Source of the DNA: Candidatus Moranbacteria bacterium CG_4_9_14_3_um_filter_42_9
GTDB taxonomy: Bacteria; Patescibacteriota; Minisyncoccia; Moranbacterales; UBA2206
Direction: 5' to 3'
Length of the DNA: 7,963 nt
Assembly: GCA_002790635.1 (NCBI GenBank)
Contig: PFVN01000074.1
Location: forward strand, 1,114 to 9,076
Under the pieces are notes generated by a model. It did no database searches and had not been told where the DNA came from. It worked only from the letters and a program-made list of their open reading frames with translations. The stretch's first letter is position 1; the number at the start of each line of letters is the position of its first letter. The translations under genes were made by a program, and so were the position numbers. Shown here piece after piece: positions 1 through 6,061 of the stretch.

Positions 1-561
1 AATAATTGGGTGCGGGGAGAAGACGGTATCCGCACGAAAAATAGTGTGGCCTTGGAGATAAATATGTTCACGCCGGATTGGCTGGAATTGGAGCAAACGG
101 CTGAACTGCTCAAGATTCAGTGGGAAAAGGTTGGAGCCAGAGTCAATATCAGTGCCCTTTCCATATCCGATATCCAGCAAAATTATATCCGCCCGAGAGA
201 ATATGACGCGCTCCTCTTTGGCCAAGTTATGAACACTGATCCGGATCTGTATTCCTTCTGGCACTCTTCGCAAAAAAAAGATCCCGGCCTCAATCTCTCT
301 CTTTTCGGCAACAATTCCACCGATGCCTTGATCGAGAAAGGCCGGGTTGAATTTGATGTTGAAAAAAGAGCCGAAATATACAGGGAATTTCAGCAAAAAA
401 TGAACGCGGAAATTCCGACCATTTTTCTTTATACCCCCGACTATATTTACCCGGTCAATAAAAAAGTTTCTGGTATCGCCATTGAAAATCTGGTGGCGCC
501 GGCTAAACGTTTCTTGGACATAAACCACTGGTTCATCAAAACCAAGCGGATTTGGAAATAA
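1..561 (+). CDS. Peptide-type ABC transporter substrate-binding protein (SBP family 5), C-terminal part
   Basis: The frame is open from base 1, so this is the 3' end of a longer gene; the GTG at position 10 is internal. About 186 residues are visible, while family members usually have 500-600. The visible part matches the C-terminal lobe of DppA/OppA-like proteins: a 'WVRGEDGIRTKN' segment at the left edge, then an alpha/beta lobe, the 'YDALLFGQVMNTDPDLYSFW' segment (codons near 208-267), a 'Y..FQ..MN.EIPTIFLYTP' helix and strand, and a 'WFIKTKRIWK' end. Such proteins bind oligopeptides or similar solutes outside the membrane and deliver them to an ABC permease. The signal peptide or lipobox would lie left of the window. 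No permease or ATPase of the importer is visible, and ligand specificity cannot be told from this part. The gene stops with TAA and no terminator hairpin follows. Confidence 0.9.
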   Translation, partial: NNWVRGEDGIRTKNSVALEINMFTPDWLELEQTAELLKIQWEKVGARVNISALSISDIQQNYIRPREYDALLFGQVMNTDPDLYSFWHSSQKKDPGLNLSLFGNNSTDALIEKGRVEFDVEKRAEIYREFQQKMNAEIPTIFLYTPDYIYPVNKKVSGIAIENLVAPAKRFLDINHWFIKTKRIWK

Positions 562-580
562 TTGCTTTTGGATATATAAT
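552..580 (+). promoter_or_regulatory. Candidate sigma-70-type promoter upstream of the isomerase gene
   Basis: TTGGAA (552-557, 4 of 6 matches to the -35 consensus) is followed after 17 bases by a perfect TATAAT (575-580). The predicted transcription start is about 587, giving a leader of roughly 145 nt before the isomerase start. The -35 box overlaps the last codons of the substrate-binding protein gene, which is common in compact genomes. An AGGAG at 581-585 lies next to the -10 box and has no start codon at a usable distance, so it is unlikely to be a working ribosome site. Confidence 0.5.
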
Positions 581-620
581 AGGAGCACTAAGTTCTTCTT
601 CGTCATTTACCAAGTCTCTT

Positions 621-671
621 ATGAACCCCGTTAGAATTTTTACTTGTCACGATCGGGGTGTTAATCGATAA
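621..671 (+). other. Possible 16-codon leader reading frame inside the repeat-bearing leader
   Basis: An ATG at 621 opens a short frame, MNPVRIFTCHDRGVNR, that ends at TAA 669-671. It runs through the left arm of the 625-732 inverted repeat, so a translating ribosome would keep that arm from pairing with the arm at the isomerase start. No Shine-Dalgarno sequence precedes it. The frame may simply be what the repeat spells by chance, because the MNPVR peptide comes directly from the repeat sequence. Translation is not supported by anything beyond its position. Confidence 0.15.
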
Positions 672-732
672 CTTATTAATTAATTTTGCATCAGTACTAT
701 TGAGCGTTATTGTTGTAAAATTCTAACGGGGT
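625..732. repeat. 108-bp element with 16-bp perfect terminal inverted repeats
   Basis: The left arm accccgttagaatttt (625-640) is exactly complementary to the right arm aaaattctaacggggt (717-732), with 76 AT-rich bases between. With one bulged T at 641, two further pairs (642/716 and 643/715) extend the stem. A partial third copy, cggggt at 654-659, can pair with the first six bases of the left arm as an alternative. The unit has no room for a transposase and no convincing target duplication. From memory, not checked, related sequences are scattered in Patescibacteria genomes, where spurious ORFs read 'NPVR' and 'NGVK'. A REP-like or MITE-like dispersed repeat is therefore likely. The right arm covers the first two bases of the isomerase GTG start. 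Confidence 0.65.
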
Positions 733-1753
733 GAAAGATCTTTCGAGTTTGGACAAGAGCAATCTTAGGCAAGTTATCATTGACTCCCCTAAGCAATTCA
801 CAGCGGGTTTGAAAATTGCCCAAGGTATCAAAATTCCTGGAAAATTTTCTTCTTTGGAAATATCCGGCATGGGCGGCTCGTCTCTGCCAGGAGACGTTTT
901 ACGAATATACATCACCTCTCTTTTTGCAGAACACCCAAAAAATAACCGCGGCTTGGAAATTTTTCAAAACCGTTCTTATTCGCTGCCTTATGAAGCCTAC
1001 ACTAATTGCTTGAATTTTTTCTGCTCTTATTCCGGCAACACTGAAGAAACCGTTTCTTCCTTGCAGGAAGCCATCAAACATAGCTTGCCCAGCATTGGCT
1101 TCACGACTGGAGGAAAAGTGGCTGAACTTTGCCGGACAAATGGTATGCCGTGCGTAATTCTACCGACCGGCATCCAGCCCCGCTGCGCCACCGGTTATTT
1201 CTTCGCCGCTATGCTCCAAGTCCTGACCAATATGGAGTTGCTTGAAGACCAAACAGAAAAACTGCTTGCTTTGGCAAAAAAATTAGCTGATGATGTTCTG
1301 CAGCTGGAAGAAACGGGCCGGACTATCGCCCAAAAATTGACTGGTAAAACTCCGATTATTTACTCTTCCGCCAAATTCGCTGCGTTGGCATTGATTTGGA
1401 AGATTAAAATCAACGAAAATGCCAAGACTCCGGCTTTTTATAATTTTTATCCGGAACTCAATCACAACGAAATGGTCGGCTGGACACTGCCACAAGGAAA
1501 ATTTCACATCATAACATTGCTTGACCCGAACGATCATCCGCAAAACATCAAGCGCATGAAAATAACCGCCGAACTGCTCAAGAAAAAAGGCACAAAAACA
1601 ACGCTTGTTGAAATGGAAAAATCCTCTGTTTTAAATACCATTTTCAACAACCTGCTTCTGGGCGATTGGGTATCCTATCACCTCGCCCTCGAATACGGCC
1701 AAGATCCGACACCGGTTGATATAGTAGAAGATTTAAAAAAACAATTGGCTTAA
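731..1753 (+). CDS. Bifunctional phosphoglucose/phosphomannose isomerase
   Basis: This cytoplasmic SIS-fold enzyme interconverts fructose 6-phosphate with glucose 6-phosphate and with mannose 6-phosphate, linking glycolysis to sugar-nucleotide supply. The 340-residue length is normal for the small PGI/PMI family. Visible motifs are GMGGSS (46-51), SYSGNTEET (99-107, phosphate-binding SIS motif), TTGGKVAEL (125-133), GIQPR (147-151) and INENAK (227-232), whose Glu229 should be the catalytic base. ELNHNE (242-247) follows, with His245 as the ring-opening residue. The 16-residue spacing from Glu to His equals that of the characterised archaeal enzyme (Glu203/His219). DPTPVDIVEDLK at the end carries the expected C-terminal Lys, probably Lys336. 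GTG 731 is the first possible start after an in-frame TAA at 716-718, and TTG 749 is the alternative. No Shine-Dalgarno sequence is seen, and the start lies in the arm of an inverted repeat. Confidence 0.93.
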   Translation: MKDLSSLDKSNLRQVIIDSPKQFTAGLKIAQGIKIPGKFSSLEISGMGGSSLPGDVLRIYITSLFAEHPKNNRGLEIFQNRSYSLPYEAYTNCLNFFCSYSGNTEETVSSLQEAIKHSLPSIGFTTGGKVAELCRTNGMPCVILPTGIQPRCATGYFFAAMLQVLTNMELLEDQTEKLLALAKKLADDVLQLEETGRTIAQKLTGKTPIIYSSAKFAALALIWKIKINENAKTPAFYNFYPELNHNEMVGWTLPQGKFHIITLLDPNDHPQNIKRMKITAELLKKKGTKTTLVEMEKSSVLNTIFNNLLLGDWVSYHLALEYGQDPTPVDIVEDLKKQLA

Positions 1754-1788
1754 ATCAGCCGTCTTACAATATTTGCTAACCCACACCC

Positions 1789-1817
1789 TTGACAAATCGA
1801 CTAAAAAGGAGTAGACT
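1789..1817 (+). promoter_or_regulatory. Candidate main promoter of the RNase J gene
   Basis: TTGACA (1789-1794, perfect -35 box) is followed after 17 bases by TAGACT (1812-1817), which keeps the key A at position 2 and T at position 6 of the -10 consensus. Transcription would begin near 1824, leaving a leader of about 190 nt before the RNase J ATG. It lies 35 bases past the isomerase stop, so RNase J is probably transcribed on its own as well as by any read-through. The AAGGAG at 1806-1811 is inside the spacer, upstream of the start point, so it is not a ribosome site. Confidence 0.55.
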
Positions 1818-1854
1818 TTATAAACTATACCGCTTCTTCAATTACCTTTGCTTT

Positions 1855-1882
1855 GGCCAAGTTTTCTAAACTTAGCTTTTTT
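1855..1882 (+). promoter_or_regulatory. Weak attenuator-like hairpin in the RNase J leader
   Basis: aagttt (1859-1864) and aaactt (1868-1873) form a 6-bp stem with a 3-base loop. After one mismatch, two or three more pairs are possible, and six T residues (1877-1882) follow directly. That is the layout of an intrinsic terminator, but the stem is AT-rich and would be weak. It could act as a partial attenuator for transcripts from the promoter at 1789. Chance is a real alternative in this T-rich stretch. Confidence 0.2.
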
Positions 1883-1951
1883 ACACTTTTATCTTCAAGA
1901 TAGCCTGCGATCCTTTTTACTTTATTTTATAGCGCAAAAATATTAACTTCT

Positions 1952-1980
1952 TTGACCACTTTACTTTTAATTTTCCTAAT
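1952..1980 (+). promoter_or_regulatory. Possible second, proximal promoter of the RNase J gene
   Basis: TTGACC (1952-1957, 5 of 6) is followed after 17 bases by CCTAAT (1975-1980, 4 of 6). The -10 box lacks the strongly conserved T1 and A2, so this is weaker than the promoter at 1789. If used, transcription would start near 1987, inside the palindrome at 1982-2000, giving a short leader of about 28 nt. Confidence 0.25.
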
Positions 1981-1981
1981 C

Positions 1982-2000
1982 GACAATTCTTAGAATTGTC
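1982..2000. promoter_or_regulatory. Perfect 8-bp palindrome with 3-base centre just upstream of RNase J
   Basis: gacaattc (1982-1989) and gaattgtc (1993-2000) are perfectly complementary around a TTA centre, 14 bases before the RNase J ATG. There is no T-run, so it is not a terminator. As RNA it would form a hairpin close to the ribosome landing site; as DNA it has the symmetry of a dimeric repressor operator next to the possible promoter at 1952-1980. The sequence alone cannot choose between these. The in-frame stop TAG (1991-1993) lies in its centre and fixes the upstream limit of the RNase J frame. Confidence 0.4.
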
Positions 2001-2014
2001 ACAAACAAAAAACT

Positions 2015-3961
2015 ATGTTTAGAAAAACAGCTGCTTCCGGATTTTTGGCTCGTCCAAATTCACCCGGACCGGCTAAAACACCTGCCGGCTATTCACGTAG
2101 CCCGCAAAATTCTCAGCCCAGGCGCGTTGATTCAATTCGCTTTGCTAGACCTCGAACAACTGCCACTGGCCGGCGTTTTGTACAGACCAAATCGGCTTCC
2201 GCGAAGTCGCAATCGATTCAATTCAAGATGGTTCCGCCGGCAACAGCGAAATCGTCCGAGACCAAACAAAGGGCCAGTACAGTTTATTCAAAAGAAAATC
2301 TGCGCATCACTCCGCTGGGAGGAAATGAAGAAGTCGGCCGCAATATGACCGTTTTTGAATACGCGGGAGACATCATCGTTTTGGATATGGGCATTCAATT
2401 TCCGGAAGAAGATATGCCAGGAATTGATTATATCGTTCCCAACATCAGCTATCTGAATGGCAAAGAAAAAAATATCCGCGGAGTGATTTTGAGCCACGGC
2501 CATCTTGACCATATCGGCGCGGCTCCCATTCTGCTGAATAAGCTGGGTAATCCCCCGATTGTTGGACGCGATATGACCTTGGCGATGGTAAAAAAGAAAA
2601 TGGAAGATTTTGAAAAAGGCTCGGCTCGAACGCTCAAAACTATCCGGGTCAATTCCGTTTCGGATAAAATAACCCTGGGTAACTTTAAAATTGAATTTTT
2701 TGAAGTTGAACATTCCATTATGGACGCGATTGGAGTCATCATCAAAACTCCGCAAGGAACAGTTATCCATCCGGGCGACTGGACGATGGAGAAAGATGCT
2801 GCCGGCAAAAGCCTCGTGACCTACACTCACCTGGCAAAATTGCCCAGTCCGCGAATTTTGATGCTGGAAAGTTTGGGTGCGATTGTCACTAAGCCCAGCC
2901 GCACAACCGAAAAAGAAATGTATTACAATTTGGACAAATTGATCAGTGAAGCCACCGGTAAAATTATTATCGGAACTTTTTCTTCGCAAATCAAAAGAAT
3001 TGGCCATATTCTGGAATACGCCGAAAAAATCGGAAAAAAACTGGCCCTGGACGGCTATAGCATGAAAATGAATGTGGAGATTGCCAAAGAATTGGGCTAC
3101 ATCAAGATGCACAAAGAAACACTGATTCCGGTTTCGGATATTCACAAATACCCGCCCGACCGGATTGTCATTATCTGCACCGGAGCGCAGGGCGAAGGCA
3201 ATGCCGTTCTGTCACGCATCGTCAATGATGAACATCGCCATATAAAAATTCAAAAAAAGGATACCATCATTTTCTCCTCGTCTGTGATACCCGGTAATGA
3301 GCGCACCATTCAAAGGTTGAAAGACAATTTATATCGTAAATGTGACAATGTGATCCACAGCGACATTTTGGATGTGCACACGAGCGGTCACTGTAGTGCA
3401 CAAGATATTCAGGACATCCTGCGCCAGATTCGCCCGGATTTCTTTCTACCAGTTTACGCCAATTATTATATGCTGAAAGAGGCAGAAAAGCTTGCGCTGA
3501 AAATCGGCTTTAAAAAAGAAAACATTTTTGTTTTGGACAACGGATCGCAACTGGAATTTAAAAACAACAAAGCCGTTTTGCTTCCCAAAAAAGTTGATAC
3601 CAGCTATGTGATGGTAGACGGCTTGGGGGTGGGCGACATCGGACAGGTGGTCCTCCGCGACCGCCAAGTTTTGTCCGAAGACGGTATGTTTGTCATCACC
3701 GTCATCATCGACAGCAAAACGAAAAAAATCATCGGCAAGCCCCAAGTGACTTCCCGCGGTTTCATTTTCGTCAAAGAAAACTTTGACTTGGTGAACGCCA
3801 CTAAGAAAAAAGTGGAGGAGGTTGTCGCCAAAAAAACTTCCGCGGATCAGGCCATCAACTGGGATTATGTGAAAAACAACATCCGTGATGCGGTCGGTTC
3901 TTTTCTCTACCAAAAAACCCAAAGGAGACCTATGGTTCTTCCAGTGGTTATCGAAGTATAA
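2015..3961 (+). CDS. rnj: Ribonuclease J (metallo-beta-lactamase/beta-CASP family) with basic N-terminal extension
   Basis: RNase J cleaves RNA endonucleolytically and degrades it 5' to 3' in the cytoplasm, in mRNA turnover and rRNA maturation. Residues 1 to about 94 are a low-complexity extension rich in Arg, Lys, Ser, Pro, Ala and Thr with almost no acidic residues. The catalytic core follows: LRITPLGGNEEVGRNMTVFE (96-115), SHGHLDHIGA (160-169, HxHxDH with His161, His163, Asp165, His166), VEHSIMD (231-237, His233) and HPGDW (252-256, Asp255). The beta-CASP part has TFSSQIKRIG (321-330), TGAQGEG (389-395) and IPGNERTI (425-432). Then come HTSGH (455-459) and PVYANYY (479-485), where the family norm is PVHGEY, so the expected final metal-ligand His is Tyr481. 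The C-terminal domain (about 530-648) is complete. The start is the first ATG after an in-frame stop at 1991; it has no Shine-Dalgarno sequence. ATG 2228 (Met72) is a possible later start. Confidence 0.93.
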   Translation: MFRKTAASGFLARPNSPGPAKTPAGYSRSPQNSQPRRVDSIRFARPRTTATGRRFVQTKSASAKSQSIQFKMVPPATAKSSETKQRASTVYSKENLRITPLGGNEEVGRNMTVFEYAGDIIVLDMGIQFPEEDMPGIDYIVPNISYLNGKEKNIRGVILSHGHLDHIGAAPILLNKLGNPPIVGRDMTLAMVKKKMEDFEKGSARTLKTIRVNSVSDKITLGNFKIEFFEVEHSIMDAIGVIIKTPQGTVIHPGDWTMEKDAAGKSLVTYTHLAKLPSPRILMLESLGAIVTKPSRTTEKEMYYNLDKLISEATGKIIIGTFSSQIKRIGHILEYAEKIGKKLALDGYSMKMNVEIAKELGYIKMHKETLIPVSDIHKYPPDRIVIICTGAQGEGNAVLSRIVNDEHRHIKIQKKDTIIFSSSVIPGNERTIQRLKDNLYRKCDNVIHSDILDVHTSGHCSAQDIQDILRQIRPDFFLPVYANYYMLKEAEKLALKIGFKKENIFVLDNGSQLEFKNNKAVLLPKKVDTSYVMVDGLGVGDIGQVVLRDRQVLSEDGMFVITVIIDSKTKKIIGKPQVTSRGFIFVKENFDLVNATKKKVEEVVAKKTSADQAINWDYVKNNIRDAVGSFLYQKTQRRPMVLPVVIEV

Positions 3962-3971
3962 GAGATAAATT

Positions 3972-4003
3972 AAAAAAAGCCCCGCCTTAACGGGGTTTTT
4001 TGT
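3972..4003. terminator. Bidirectional intrinsic terminator between convergent genes
   Basis: ccccg (3980-3984) pairs with cgggg (3991-3995) around the loop ccttaa. The stem extends through a G-U pair (3979/3996) into flanking A-T pairs, because an A-run precedes it and a T-run follows it on the + strand. Read on either strand it is a GC stem followed by U residues. It begins 10 bases after the RNase J stop and lies 45 bases beyond the permease stop of the - strand operon, so it should end both transcripts. Confidence 0.85.
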
Positions 4004-4047
4004 TTTTTGTTGAAAACAAGACGGATGGAAAGCCATACTTTATTATT

Positions 4048-5349
4048 TTATTCATAGCGCAAAGCGTCCAGCGCGTGCGTCCGGGAAGCCCGGCTAGCCG
4101 GCATAATACCGGTAGAGAATCCCAGCACCGCGATAAAGGCCACCAGCGCCATTATGAAATAGTAGGGAATCTCCACAAAACTGGTCGGGTCGATGCCTCT
4201 CTTCACGGCCAGCGTATTAAAAATAAAATTGATCAACCTGGCCAATCCATAGCCACCCGCCAAGCCGATGATTCCGCCAGTGAAGCTGATGATGGCCGCC
4301 TCCAGAATAAACATCTTGAAGACATCTTTTCTTTTGGCTCCCAGCGCTTTCAAGATCCCCACTTCCCGGGTTCTTTGCAGTAGCGAAACGCTCAAGGTGT
4401 TGAGCATGCCCATGGCTGAAATAGACATGATGATGGTGCCAAAAATTACCATCACAATGCGGATCAGGCTGAAAAATGAATCGATATCTTTGACAATGTC
4501 GACAACGCTTTCGGTCGTCAGGCCCTGCTGTTCAATTTGGGATCTCACCGTCTCAATATCGGCTCCACTTTTAATTTCAACTTTTCCCGCTTGACCGGCG
4601 ACGATTCCAAAATGTTTTTTCAAATGTTCCTGCATTGCATAGGCAAGGATCGAAGAATTTTTGTTAGCATCATCATTGACGATACCGGCGATGGTTATTT
4701 TTTCTTTTTCCGGACTTTCGCGTTCTAAGTTTTCATCCACTAAATCTTTGGAGACAACCGCCGAATATTCAATTTCGGCTCCGATCGCCTCGGCCGGATT
4801 GTTGAAACCGAGCAGATTGGCCAGTTTGGGTGTAATTAAAACCATCTCTTCTTCATCGGAAAAATCCAGATTGCCATAGCTTAAGTGTAGATTGGCCATG
4901 CCCATGTAGGCCTTGGTTACCCCATAGAGTACCGCATCAACTTGAGAATCGTTGTTATAAAATTTCCCACCCACATCCACCGTTCTTTCTACGCGCGCCA
5001 CTCCGTCAATATTTTTTATCTTCTCGATGACTTCGTCGTTGAGCACAATGAAGTTTTCCAGATTCCCGTTGCCGACATTGATGATGTTATCAGGATTGTT
5101 TTTGGTTATTTCCCGAACCACCATTTCCTGCACGCCGAACCCGATGGAGATGAGGAGCGTGATGATGCCGAGCCCAATCGCCACTCCGCCGATCGTCAAA
5201 AGCGACCGGGTTTTGTTGACCGCGATGTTGCGAAAGCTCATGAGTAAAATGACTGACATCCGCATTTGGCTGATTTTGCCTTCCTTTTTCTGGTTGGCTA
5301 AGCGCGCGGAAAGGTTTTTTGTTTTTTCTTTTATTTTTTCAAACCACAT
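4048..5349 (-). CDS. MacB/FtsX-type ABC transporter permease
   Basis: The 433-residue protein has the standard four-helix layout of the MacB/LolC/FtsX superfamily. The N-terminal part (1-35) is charged and cytoplasmic, TM1 is about 50-72, and a large extracytoplasmic MacB_PCD-like domain spans about 73-290. TM2 (about 294-318), TM3 (about 346-375) and TM4 (about 396-416) follow. The conserved coupling region SLLQRTREVGILKALGAKRK (322-341) and the closing PASRASRTHALDALRYE are both diagnostic. These permeases do not form classical import channels; they transmit ATPase motion to the extracytoplasmic side to export peptides, release lipoproteins or control cell-wall hydrolases. Its ATPase partner is the adjacent gene, 7 bases upstream, which suggests translational coupling. 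The ATG lacks a Shine-Dalgarno sequence. The first 28-30 residues exceed the usual start, and Met29 or Met31 are alternatives. The substrate is unknown. Confidence 0.9.
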   Translation of the reverse strand: MWFEKIKEKTKNLSARLANQKKEGKISQMRMSVILLMSFRNIAVNKTRSLLTIGGVAIGLGIITLLISIGFGVQEMVVREITKNNPDNIINVGNGNLENFIVLNDEVIEKIKNIDGVARVERTVDVGGKFYNNDSQVDAVLYGVTKAYMGMANLHLSYGNLDFSDEEEMVLITPKLANLLGFNNPAEAIGAEIEYSAVVSKDLVDENLERESPEKEKITIAGIVNDDANKNSSILAYAMQEHLKKHFGIVAGQAGKVEIKSGADIETVRSQIEQQGLTTESVVDIVKDIDSFFSLIRIVMVIFGTIIMSISAMGMLNTLSVSLLQRTREVGILKALGAKRKDVFKMFILEAAIISFTGGIIGLAGGYGLARLINFIFNTLAVKRGIDPTSFVEIPYYFIMALVAFIAVLGFSTGIMPASRASRTHALDALRYE

Positions 5350-5356
5350 AAAAATA

Positions 5357-6061
5357 TTAATTTTTCTGTAACTCGTTGGAAATCATTTTTCCGTCGAGCA
5401 TACTGATGATCCGAGAACCGTATTTATATTGTTCATGATTGTGGGTCACCATCAGAATGGTAAGTGCGAATTTTTTGTTGATATCGGACAAGAGATTCAT
5501 CAGTTCCTCGCCCGCTTTTTGGTCCAAGTTTCCGGTCGGCTCGTCCGCAATGATGATGTGTGGATCCAAAAGCAAAGCTCTGGCCAAAGCAATTCTTTGC
5601 TGCTGGCCGCCGGACAAATCATAGGGACGATGATCGGCCCATTCTTTCATCCCAACCAACTCAATAAGTTCGGCGGCTTTGGGCAGAGCTGAATGAAATG
5701 ATTTGCCGGAAATGACCGCCGGGATCGCGATGTTTTCCAGAACGCTCAGCGATTTTATCCAGAACGGCTGCTGAGGAATAAAGCCGATGTTTTTGTTGCG
5801 AAAATCGGCTCGCCAATCTTTAGTATAAGACCAGATGTCATGATTATCCATGATTATTTTCCCTTCGCTGGGTTCTTCCAAACCGTAAATGATGTGGAGG
5901 AGTGTTGACTTGCCGCAACCGGAAGGACCGATGAGCAGAGCAAACTCGCCTTTCTGAATTTCAAAATCAATGCCATAAAGAATCGGCAAGATACGACTCC
6001 CGACCGTAAAGCCTTTTTTCACGCCTGCGACTTTTATTATTGTGTTGTTGGTCGATTCCAT
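5357..6061 (-). CDS. MacB/LolD-type ABC transporter ATP-binding protein
   Basis: This 234-residue stand-alone nucleotide-binding subunit powers the permease encoded just downstream. All ABC ATPase motifs are intact: Walker A GPSGCGKST (45-53), Q-loop in FIPQQPF (Gln97/Gln98), signature LSGGQQQRIA (149-158), Walker B with Asp173 and Glu174 in IIIADEPTGNLD (169-180), and the H-loop His207 in MVTHN. The ADEPTGNLD form and the 220-240 residue length are typical of the LolD/MacB/FtsE group rather than of importers. The ATG at 6061 lies 25 bases inside the end of the upstream Fn3-protein gene in another frame, so the two are translationally linked. No strong Shine-Dalgarno sequence is seen and no better start exists before the conserved 'IIKVAGVKKGFTV' segment. 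Confidence 0.94.
   Translation of the reverse strand: MESTNNTIIKVAGVKKGFTVGSRILPILYGIDFEIQKGEFALLIGPSGCGKSTLLHIIYGLEEPSEGKIIMDNHDIWSYTKDWRADFRNKNIGFIPQQPFWIKSLSVLENIAIPAVISGKSFHSALPKAAELIELVGMKEWADHRPYDLSGGQQQRIALARALLLDPHIIIADEPTGNLDQKAGEELMNLLSDINKKFALTILMVTHNHEQYKYGSRIISMLDGKMISNELQKN

Noticed and set aside
625..732. Insertion sequence or transposon with terminal inverted repeats
   Set aside because: No transposase fits in 108 bp and no convincing target-site duplication flanks the arms, so it is called only a non-autonomous repeat.
625..732. Intrinsic terminator for the substrate-binding protein gene
   Set aside because: The loop of 76 bases is far too long and the right arm is followed by coding sequence rather than a T-run.
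697..915. Open frame of 72 codons on the - strand over the isomerase start
   Set aside because: It covers the repeat arm and conserved SIS-domain coding sequence of the isomerase and has no recognisable product.
2288..3145. Long open frame of 285 codons on the - strand opposite RNase J
   Set aside because: It lies wholly within the well-supported RNase J gene; its product is rich in Phe, His, Asn and Gln, has no recognisable domain, and reads like the complement of a coding frame.
3446..4036. Open frame of 196 codons on the - strand across the end of RNase J and the terminator
   Set aside because: It overlaps the conserved C-terminal part of RNase J and runs through the intrinsic terminator; the product has no family resemblance.
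4942..5247. Open frames on the + strand inside the permease gene
   Set aside because: They are antisense to conserved permease sequence and have the His/Asp-rich composition of a complement frame.
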